Source: Arthrobacter sp. (lineage in GTDB: Bacteria > Actinomycetota > Actinomycetes > Actinomycetales > Micrococcaceae). From it: a stretch of 37,581 bases of DNA. Shown here in pieces: positions 31,776 through 37,581 of the stretch (the stretch's first letter is position 1; every line of letters starts with the position of its first letter). The stretch covers positions 1 through 37,581 of the forward strand of contig JASLBS010000039.1 in NCBI GenBank assembly GCA_030146405.1. Direction: 5' to 3'. The position numbers were made by a program, and so were the translations under genes. Under the pieces are notes generated by a model. That model saw nothing but the letters and a program-made list of their open reading frames with translations. It searched no databases and was not told where the DNA came from.

Positions 31776-32444
31776 TCAGGGCCAGAGCATGTCCCGGCTC
31801 CAGCCCTCACTGGAGCGCGTATAGCGGAGTCGCGTGTGCTTGCGCTCCTGGTCCGCCTGCCAGAACTCCACGGTGTCCGGCGCAACCGTGAACAACGTCC
31901 ACGCCGTCCGGTCGAGGCCCTCGTCGTCGTTCTGGTCGATCCGGTGAGCCTGCTCCTCCACGGCCTTGTCCAGGTCCTCGCGGCGACGGAGCACGGTGCT
32001 CTGGCTGCCGGCCAGGACGAGAGCCCGCGCCACCGGATGCCGGCGTTGGAAATCAGCGAGGTTCTCCTCCGTGCCTGCGGTGGAGACCGCTCCCCTGATC
32101 CTGATCTGTCGGCCTGCCTCGGGCCAGAAGAAGGTCAGCGCAGCGGCGGGGGTTGCACTCAACTGACGACCCTTGGGGCTGTCCCTGCTGGAGGCCACCT
32201 GCCACCCGTCGTCGGTGACCTCCTTGAGGATCACCACCCGGGCATCGGGCAGGCCGTCGCTGTCGGCAGTGGCGAGATGCACGGCGTGCGGTGACGCGAC
32301 GCCGTCCTGCACGGCCCGTCGCAGCCACTCGAGGAACAGCTCGACCGGCGACGCGGGGGCCGATGCGGGATCGAAGGAGGGCATCTGCTCGGGGAACACG
32401 GGGACACCCCGGACGATGTCGCGGACCGCATCTGTTTCGCTCAT
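31776..32444 (-). CDS. Pyridoxamine 5'-phosphate oxidase family protein
   Basis: A 222-residue FMN split-barrel protein similar to PdxH, which oxidises pyridoxine or pyridoxamine phosphate to pyridoxal phosphate. Seen are PHAVHLATADSDGLPDARVV, VASSRDSPKGRQLSATPAAA (FMN site), IRIRGAVSTAGTEENLADFQ and the C-terminal FWQADQERKHTRLRYTRSSE followed by GWSRDMLWP. The usual terminal RLxP is replaced by a slightly different ending, so it may be a PdxH relative with another substrate, and no gene symbol is given. TAGGCT six bases ahead of ATG 32444 and no ribosome-binding site suggest a leaderless transcript. Confidence 0.85.
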   Translation of the reverse strand: MSETDAVRDIVRGVPVFPEQMPSFDPASAPASPVELFLEWLRRAVQDGVASPHAVHLATADSDGLPDARVVILKEVTDDGWQVASSRDSPKGRQLSATPAAALTFFWPEAGRQIRIRGAVSTAGTEENLADFQRRHPVARALVLAGSQSTVLRRREDLDKAVEEQAHRIDQNDDEGLDRTAWTLFTVAPDTVEFWQADQERKHTRLRYTRSSEGWSRDMLWP

Positions 32445-32450
32445 GGGGCC

Positions 32451-32456
32451 AGCCTA
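32451..32456 (-). promoter_or_regulatory. -10 element of the PNPOx-like gene
   Basis: TAGGCT matches TANNNT and lies six bases before ATG 32444; no ribosome-binding site is present. Confidence 0.4.
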
Positions 32457-32535
32457 ACTGTCGGATACGTCACGCGAAGGAGACCCTTCCGCGTCAACCC
32501 GCCTGAGTGGAGCGGGCGGGCCGGGGACGTCGGCA

Positions 32536-32541
32536 TAGAGT
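32536..32541 (+). promoter_or_regulatory. -10 element of the PAP2 phosphatase gene
   Basis: TAGAGT matches TANNNT six bases before ATG 32548. Together with the element at 32451 it makes a compact divergent promoter pair, both apparently leaderless. Confidence 0.4.
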
Positions 32542-32547
32542 CGATGG

Positions 32548-33378
32548 ATGCCCGCGAACCAACACCAGCATCAGGACCAGAACCGAGAAGAGCAGGAGCT
32601 GGCGCAGTGGCGTACCCCCGCCGGCCGTCTGCTCGTGCGCGGAGCGAGTCCGCTGGCCCGATGGGTGGGCCCTCCCCTGGCGCTCATACTCATCCTGCTG
32701 ATCGGTGGCGGTATCGCCGCCGTCCTGGCTGCGGCCTCCGCGAACATCCATCAGGCTGTTCTGTCCGAGGGCGGCGTCGCAGCTCTCGACCAGCCCGTGC
32801 TGGATGCCGCCGTCGCCTCGCGCCAGAACTGGCTGAACGCCCTGGTGGTGGGCTACACCGAGATCGGTGGACCGATCGGCATGACCATCCTCTCCGTCTC
32901 GGTCCTGGTGCTGCTGGTCGTGCGTCGCCGGTCCTGGACCCCCGTGATCCTCATACCGGCCGCCGCGGCGGGTTCGCTGGCCATGACCATCGCCGGCAAG
33001 GACATGATCGGACGTCTGCGACCTCCGCTGGAACTGGCGGTCCCGCCCTACGAGTCCTCGCCGTCGTTCCCCAGTGGCCACTCGCTCAACGCGCTGGTGC
33101 TCGCCGGCATCGTGGCGTACCTCCTCGTGATCCGGCAGCACCGCAGGCGGACGCGGATCCTGACCATAGCGCTGGCAGTCCTGTTCACCGTCACCATGGG
33201 CCTCAGCCGCGTCTACCTGGGACACCATTGGCTCACGGACGTCCTGGTGGCCTGGACGCTCGGCATCGCCTGGCTCGCCGTCGTCATTACCGCCCACCGG
33301 CTCTTCCTGACGTTCCATCTGCAACGGGCAGCCGCCGGCGAGGACCGCTCGGACGGTGAGCACACCGGGAAGGAGTGA
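32548..33378 (+). CDS. PAP2-family membrane phosphatase
   Basis: A 276-residue integral membrane phosphatase with about six helices. The three motifs are complete: KDMIGRLRPP (K-x6-RP, about residue 151), SFPSGHSLNALV (PSGH, about 173) and SRVYLGHHWLTDVLVAW (SR-x5-H-x3-D, about 217). PAP2 enzymes dephosphorylate lipid phosphates such as phosphatidic acid or undecaprenyl pyrophosphate on the outer face of the membrane. The first 35 residues are hydrophilic (Gln/His-rich) and cytoplasmic. Specificity is undecided. ATG 32548 is used; no ribosome-binding site. Confidence 0.92.
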   Translation: MPANQHQHQDQNREEQELAQWRTPAGRLLVRGASPLARWVGPPLALILILLIGGGIAAVLAAASANIHQAVLSEGGVAALDQPVLDAAVASRQNWLNALVVGYTEIGGPIGMTILSVSVLVLLVVRRRSWTPVILIPAAAAGSLAMTIAGKDMIGRLRPPLELAVPPYESSPSFPSGHSLNALVLAGIVAYLLVIRQHRRRTRILTIALAVLFTVTMGLSRVYLGHHWLTDVLVAWTLGIAWLAVVITAHRLFLTFHLQRAAAGEDRSDGEHTGKE

Positions 33379-33578
33379 GCAGACGACGGACGACGGCCCC
33401 TCCGTGCACGGGCGGTTGAGTGTGGTGGAGGGGTCGCACGGCGGGCGCTTCGCGACTCGCACAACCACCGGCCACAACCGCCGGCCACGAGCTGCCGGGC
33501 TGGGTCATAGCGGCTTCCAGCATCGTATGGTTAGCGAACTTACAGCAGCCGGGTCGGACGAATCACCAGGAGAGAACC

Positions 33579-34577
33579 ATGCGAGGACTGAAAGTGCTTT
33601 TCATCGGGGGCAGCGGAGTCATCAGCGCCCACTGCACCCGAGAGGCAGTCGATGCGGGCATGGACGTCCATCTCCTCAACCGCGGGATCAACCAGCGTCA
33701 GGTACCCGAGGGTGTCACCACCTTCGTGGCAGATTCCCGGAACAAGCAGGCTGTCCTCGATGCCATACGTGGTCACGACTTCGACTGCGTCGTCAACTGG
33801 GTGAACTTCGTCCCGGATCATGTGCAGCAGGACATCGAGATCTTCACCGGACGCACCCGACAGTATGTCTTCATCAGCTCGGCATCGGCTTATCAGACAC
33901 CACCAACACACCTGCCCCTCGTGGAATCCACCCCGCTGAGGAATCCCTTCTGGGAGTATTCGCGGAACAAGATCGCCTGTGAGGACCTCCTCACGGCGGC
34001 CTACCGCGAACAGGGATTCCCCGTCACGATCGTGCGTCCCTCCCACACCTATGACGAGACGCTGATCCCGTTCGACGGAGGATGGACGGTGGTCGAGCGC
34101 ATGCGCGCCGGGCGACCCGTCATTGTTCCCGGAGACGGAACATCGTTGTGGACGATCACCCACAGCCGCGACTTCGCGAGAGGATTCACGGGACTGCTCG
34201 GACACCCCCACGCAATCGGTGAAGCCGTCCACATCACCGGCCACGAGACTCCGTCATGGAACCAGATCTACACCCACATCGCGGAAGCCGCCGGCGCCCC
34301 GGACCCCCACCTGGTCCACGTCGCCTCGGACTCCATCGCCGAAGCCGACCATGAGTGGGGCGCAGGCCTCCTGGGGGACAAGTCCCACACGATGATCTTC
34401 GACAACACGAAAATCCGCTCGCTCGTTCCCGGATTCACCGCCACCACCCTGTTCAGCCAGGGTGCACGGGAAATCATCGCCTGGCACGACGCGGACCCCA
34501 CACGCCGAACCGTGGACGCTCACATCGACGCCCTGATGGACAGGCTCGCCGAAACATACGCACCACGCCCCCTCTGA
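33579..34577 (+). CDS. NAD-dependent epimerase/reductase (extended SDR)
   Basis: A 332-residue Rossmann protein. VLFIGGSGVISAHCTREAVD is the dinucleotide motif (GGxGxIS), followed by DVHLLNRG, DCVVNWVNF and YVFISSASAYQTP, where the Ser and Tyr of the SDR active site are expected. YSRNKIACEDLLTAAYREQG contains the YxxxK pair. The remainder includes the substrate-domain strand GDGTSLWTITHSRDFARGFT. It resembles NAD-dependent epimerases and mRNA-binding-like SDRs; substrate is unknown. AGGAG ahead of ATG 33579 is a clear ribosome-binding site, and TATGGT at 33526-33531 may be the -10. Confidence 0.88.
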   Translation: MRGLKVLFIGGSGVISAHCTREAVDAGMDVHLLNRGINQRQVPEGVTTFVADSRNKQAVLDAIRGHDFDCVVNWVNFVPDHVQQDIEIFTGRTRQYVFISSASAYQTPPTHLPLVESTPLRNPFWEYSRNKIACEDLLTAAYREQGFPVTIVRPSHTYDETLIPFDGGWTVVERMRAGRPVIVPGDGTSLWTITHSRDFARGFTGLLGHPHAIGEAVHITGHETPSWNQIYTHIAEAAGAPDPHLVHVASDSIAEADHEWGAGLLGDKSHTMIFDNTKIRSLVPGFTATTLFSQGAREIIAWHDADPTRRTVDAHIDALMDRLAETYAPRPL

Positions 34578-34816
34578 CACCCCGACTGCTCTCCGCCGCC
34601 GGACACGAGTCAGTGCGCCGATCCACGACACTCACCAGGCGTACCCGATACTTCTCCCCTTCCGACGTCCCCTCGAGTTCATGACAGAAGCTGCTCACGA
34701 ACGAGGGCGTAGTCGGGGCGTGAAGCCGCCCGATCCGAGCAAGCTCCGGGCACTGTAGGGGTCAACCGGGTATGGGATGCGGATCGGCCCGGACAGGGGT
34801 CTCACCTACGTTGGTG
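34578..34816. other. Intergenic gap between convergent epimerase and aldo/keto reductase genes
   Basis: No gene, clear terminator stem or repeat is visible in these 239 bases. An 8-base complementary pair (CCCCGACT near 34581, AGTCGGGG near 34711) is too far apart to weigh. Confidence 0.6.
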
Positions 34817-35629
34817 TCAGAGCATTTCGAGAGGTTCTGGTCGTGTCGGCGGCGGGAAGGCGCGATCGAGACGCTCGAGATCGGTGTCACTGAGGTGAAG
34901 GTCGCGGGAGCCGGCGTTCTCGCGCACGTGCTGGGCGGTCGAGGCCTTCGGGATCGCGAGCACGTCGCCGGTGCGCATCGTCCACGCCAGGGCGACCTGC
35001 GCGGGTGTCGCGCCGAGCTCACCCGCGATCTGTAGGAGTTTCGGGTTGCCGAGCAGTCGTCCCTGCTCCACGGGGGAATAGGCCATCAAAGGCATCTTCG
35101 CCGAAGCGGCCAACGGCATCAGGTCGAACTCCGGACCGCGACGGGTCAGGTTGTACAGCACTTGATCGGTCTGGCACCCAGCGGGCAGGCTCCGGACCTC
35201 GTCGATGTCGAGGTTGCTCACCCCCCAGGCTCCGATGGAACCCTCCGCGACGAGCGACTCGAACGCCGCGACGGTCTCTTCGAACGGGAATCGTCCGCGC
35301 CAGTGCAGAAGATACAGATCCAGCTGATCGGTGCCCAGTCGGTCCAGGCTCGCGTGGCATGCCTCGATCGTTCCTCGTGCCGAGGCGTTCGAGGGCAGCA
35401 CCTTGCTCACCAGGTACACCTCGTCGCGCCTGCCGCGGATGGCATCGCCCACCAGGTTCTCGCTACGGCCGTTGCCGTACATCTCGGCGGTGTCGATCAC
35501 GGTGAGACCGAGATCGATACCGGTGCGCAGCGTCTCGATCTCGGTGTCCCGACCCGCCGGGGAGTCGCCCAGGTTCCAGGTCCCCTGCCCGAGCGCGGGG
35601 AGTACGGTGCCGTCGGGGAAAGTGATCAT
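34817..35629 (-). CDS. Aldo/keto reductase
   Basis: A 270-residue aldo/keto reductase of a different subgroup from the one at 30855. Catalytic Asp and Tyr are in VIDTAEMYGNGRSENLVGDA (about residues 47-52), Lys in EVYLVSKVLPSNASARGT (about 76) and His in LDLYLLHWRGRFPFEET (about 109). The C-terminal VLAIPKASTAQHVRENAGS binds coenzyme. It presumably reduces small carbonyls with NADPH. TAGCGT at 35636-35641 stands six bases from the ATG, another leaderless candidate. It is convergent with the epimerase gene across a 239-base gap with no gene. Confidence 0.92.
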   Translation of the reverse strand: MITFPDGTVLPALGQGTWNLGDSPAGRDTEIETLRTGIDLGLTVIDTAEMYGNGRSENLVGDAIRGRRDEVYLVSKVLPSNASARGTIEACHASLDRLGTDQLDLYLLHWRGRFPFEETVAAFESLVAEGSIGAWGVSNLDIDEVRSLPAGCQTDQVLYNLTRRGPEFDLMPLAASAKMPLMAYSPVEQGRLLGNPKLLQIAGELGATPAQVALAWTMRTGDVLAIPKASTAQHVRENAGSRDLHLSDTDLERLDRAFPPPTRPEPLEML

Positions 35630-35635
35630 GGGACA

Positions 35636-35641
35636 ACGCTA
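35636..35641 (-). promoter_or_regulatory. -10 element of the second aldo/keto reductase gene
   Basis: TAGCGT matches TANNNT six bases before ATG 35629; there is no ribosome-binding site. Confidence 0.4.
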
Positions 35642-35673
35642 CCGCCGGGCCGTCCGAACACCGACCGTCCTGC

Positions 35674-36534
35674 CTACTGCAGGTACTCCTCCAGCAGTGC
35701 CACACCTCGTTCGCGCATGTCCGCAGCGGTGTCCGCGCCCACCCACCGCAGGTGCCACGGTTCGTAGGTGTAACCGGTGATGGCCTCGGTACCAGCGGGG
35801 TAACGGATGATGAACCCGTACCGCCAGGCATGCTCCGCCGCCCAGGCCCCGGCCGGGGTTCCGGCGAAGCATGCCTGCAGTGCACACGCATGGTCCGGGG
35901 AACCGATGTCCACGGCCAGACCCGTCTGGTGCTCGCTCGCTCCGGCCGGGGCCGAGATACGCCCGGCCTCGATGGCCCCGTAGGCCGTGGTGTAACGCTC
36001 GAGGAGTCCGGCCTGCTCAGCGTAGGGGCGATACCCGCTCACCGCCGTCATGCCGACCCCGGCGGTACGCGCATGCGCCAGGAGATCGGCGAGATCAGCA
36101 GCCGCCTCAGGTGCCAACAGCACGCCCTCGACATCCACCAAGGAGCTCGGAGCGAACCCGGGATCCAGGGGATGATCGCGGTCGACCAGCAACGGCCCCA
36201 CACCCGAGGAATTCGTGGAGTCCGTGGAACTCACCGAGTTCGACGACTTTGCGGAGTGCGTGAAGTCCGTGTAGCCCAGGAGCAGCAGGCAGACGACGCC
36301 CACGAGGGCGATGTGCGAGGTGACACCACGGGCGACGGAGGAATCCTCCGCCCCGTCCGAACACTCCTCCGCACCTCGGAGCCGGAACCGGGCAGGGCCA
36401 CGCACTCCGCCCTTCGAACGCCGTATGCCCGACCGTCTCGTCCTCGAGCGTCCCAGCAGGGTTTCAGCGGACTCCGTGCGTCCGATCACCGGCGCATCCC
36501 CCTCGACCATGGACCAGATGGTACCCGCACCCAC
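35674..36534 (-). CDS. Membrane-anchored M15 D-alanyl-D-alanine carboxypeptidase (VanY-like)
   Basis: A 286-residue cell-wall peptidase. After a basic cytoplasmic stretch, one membrane helix lies near residues 74-92 (SHIALVGVVCLLLLGY). A Ser/Thr/Asn-rich linker (SSNSVSSTDSTNSSGVGP) separates it from the extracytoplasmic VanY domain. Zinc ligands are present: SEHQTGLAVDIG (SxHxxGxAxD, about 197-208) and the later TYEPWHLRWVG (ExWH), with SGYRPYAEQAGLL upstream. It should trim the terminal D-Ala of peptidoglycan stems. GTG 36534 has GGTGAG six bases ahead; ATG 36510 is an alternative. Confidence 0.88.
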   Translation of the reverse strand: MGAGTIWSMVEGDAPVIGRTESAETLLGRSRTRRSGIRRSKGGVRGPARFRLRGAEECSDGAEDSSVARGVTSHIALVGVVCLLLLGYTDFTHSAKSSNSVSSTDSTNSSGVGPLLVDRDHPLDPGFAPSSLVDVEGVLLAPEAAADLADLLAHARTAGVGMTAVSGYRPYAEQAGLLERYTTAYGAIEAGRISAPAGASEHQTGLAVDIGSPDHACALQACFAGTPAGAWAAEHAWRYGFIIRYPAGTEAITGYTYEPWHLRWVGADTAADMRERGVALLEEYLQ

Positions 36535-36572
36535 ACCACGCTCACCGGGACGACGCGACGCACCGGATCGCC

Positions 36573-37581
36573 TCAGGCGAGGGTGACGAGCTCCAGGTAG
36601 TCGGCGTTCCAGAGGTCCTCCACGCCGTCAGGCAGGAGGACCACCCGCTCCGGGTCGAGCGCGTCGACGGCGCCCTCGTCGTGGCTGACCATGACCACGG
36701 CGCCGCTGTAGTTCTTGAGCGCTCCGAGGATCTCGGCGCGGCTTGCCGGATCGAGGTTGTTCGTGGGCTCGTCGAGCAGCAGCACGTTCGCGGAGGACGC
36801 GACGATCGTGGCGAGGGCCAGCCGCGTCTTCTCCCCACCGGAGAGCACCCCGGCGGGCTTGTTGACGTCGTCGCCCGAGAAGAGGAACGAACCGAGGATG
36901 CCGCGGACCTCCGCGTCCTGCATGTCCGGCGCCGAGGACTTCATGTTCTCGAGGACCGTACGCTGGGTGTCCAGGGTCTCGTGCTCCTGCGCGTAGTACC
37001 CGACCTTGAGGCCGTGCCCGGCGATGACCTTCCCCGTATCGGGCTTGTCCACGCCGGCCAGCATCCGCAGCAGCGTGGTCTTCCCTGCACCGTTGAGCCC
37101 GAGGATCACCACCTTGGAACCGCGATCGATCGCGAGGTCCACGTCGGTGAAGATCTCGAGCGAGCCGTAGGACTTGCTGAGCCCCTCCGCCGTCATGGGC
37201 GTCTTGCCACAGGGGGACGGCTCGGGGAAGCGCAGGGCAGCCACACGATCCGAGGCACGGACGGCGTCGAGCCCGCCGAGCAGGCGTTCGGCACGCTTGG
37301 CCATGTTCTGCGCCGCGACGGCCTTCGAGGCCTTCGCACGCATCTTGTTGGCCTGATCCATGAGGACCTGCGCCTTCTTCTCGGCATTGGCGCGTTCACG
37401 CTTGCGCGCCCGCTCATCCGTCTCGCGCTGCAGCTGGTAGCGCTTCCAGCCCATGTTGTAGATGTCGATCGTCGCGCGGTTCGCATCCAGCTGGAACACC
37501 TTGTTCACCGTGGCCTCGAGCAGCTCCACGTCGTGGCTGATCACGATCAGACCGCCCTGGTGGTTCTTCAGGAAGTCCCGC
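36573..37581 (-). CDS. ABC-F family ATP-binding protein (N-terminus off window)
   Basis: The C-terminal 335 residues of a soluble two-cassette ABC protein. The end of the first cassette (GGLIVISHDVELLEATVNKV) is followed by the charged helical linker of ABC-F proteins (RETDERARKRERANAEKKAQ). The second cassette has Walker A GLNGAGKTTLL, signature LSGGEKTRLALA, Walker B VLLLDEPTNNLD and the switch His in VMVSHDEGAVD. ABC-F proteins lack membrane domains and act on the ribosome in translation or antibiotic protection. The subfamily cannot be fixed without the first half. It is 38 bases downstream of nothing else on this strand and is followed by the M15 gene. Confidence 0.9.
   Translation of the reverse strand, partial: RDFLKNHQGGLIVISHDVELLEATVNKVFQLDANRATIDIYNMGWKRYQLQRETDERARKRERANAEKKAQVLMDQANKMRAKASKAVAAQNMAKRAERLLGGLDAVRASDRVAALRFPEPSPCGKTPMTAEGLSKSYGSLEIFTDVDLAIDRGSKVVILGLNGAGKTTLLRMLAGVDKPDTGKVIAGHGLKVGYYAQEHETLDTQRTVLENMKSSAPDMQDAEVRGILGSFLFSGDDVNKPAGVLSGGEKTRLALATIVASSANVLLLDEPTNNLDPASRAEILGALKNYSGAVVMVSHDEGAVDALDPERVVLLPDGVEDLWNADYLELVTLA

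Noticed and set aside
1..37581. tRNA, rRNA, insertion sequence or phage genes
   Set aside because: None seen by eye: no transposase, integrase or structural RNA signature in any frame.

Overview
The window is high-GC DNA packed with genes on both strands, and every visible family is typical of actinobacteria. Four GAF-ANTAR regulators, a mycothiol-type maleylpyruvate isomerase domain protein, an OFA-family transporter with its micro-subunit, an Arthrobacter-like GH77/GH13 gene complement and several apparently leaderless genes point to Micrococcales, most likely an Arthrobacter-like Micrococcaceae. That placement is an inference from gene content; no rRNA, tRNA, CRISPR array, prophage, insertion sequence or replication origin was seen. 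About 36 genes are supported. The first (flavoprotein reductase) and last (ABC-F ATPase) run off the window edges.

Layout. 1-4.6 kb (minus): flavoprotein reductase, 4-alpha-glucanotransferase, MarR regulator, MBL-fold hydrolase. 4.8-6.3 kb (minus): OFA-type MFS transporter followed by a 34-residue membrane peptide coupled to it. 6.5-7.8 kb (plus): APC amino-acid permease. 7.8-10.4 kb (minus): an LLM flavin oxidoreductase whose stop overlaps the start of a GH13 alpha-glucosidase/trehalose-synthase-like enzyme. 10.4-14.6 kb: a 411-base structured intergenic region, then four GAF-ANTAR RNA-binding antiterminator-type regulators, two per strand and converging on a strong hairpin, plus an uncharacterised 86-residue protein coupled to the fourth.

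14.9-16.7 kb: a Rossmann-fold oxidoreductase, a DUF1905 protein and a small hypothetical. 16.8-26.4 kb is the most coherent part and looks like a phosphorus-acquisition island. On the plus strand lie a cytoplasmic glycerophosphodiester phosphodiesterase and a binding-protein-dependent ABC importer (lipoprotein, ATPase, fused double permease). On the minus strand lies a three-gene operon of Na+/Pi cotransporter, coiled-coil protein and orphan PstS-like lipoprotein. Both units have upstream 11-base direct repeats resembling actinobacterial PHO boxes. Between them are a mycothiol-type isomerase and an alpha/beta hydrolase gene broken by a one-base frameshift at a G6 tract.

26.6-37.6 kb is ordinary accessory metabolism: glycosyltransferase, thioesterase and a divergent quinone-oxidoreductase-like MDR gene sharing a small operator-like palindrome, SRPBCC protein, GNAT, two aldo/keto reductases, a pyridoxamine-phosphate-oxidase-like protein, PAP2 phosphatase, epimerase, D,D-carboxypeptidase and ABC-F.

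The best candidates for something undescribed are (i) the Na+/Pi symporter, coiled-coil and orphan phosphate-binding lipoprotein operon, which could be a binding-protein-assisted secondary phosphate transporter; (ii) the intact-phosphodiester import and hydrolysis unit; and (iii) the GAF-ANTAR cluster with its small partner protein and structured leader. All three functional proposals are inferences from gene order and motifs.
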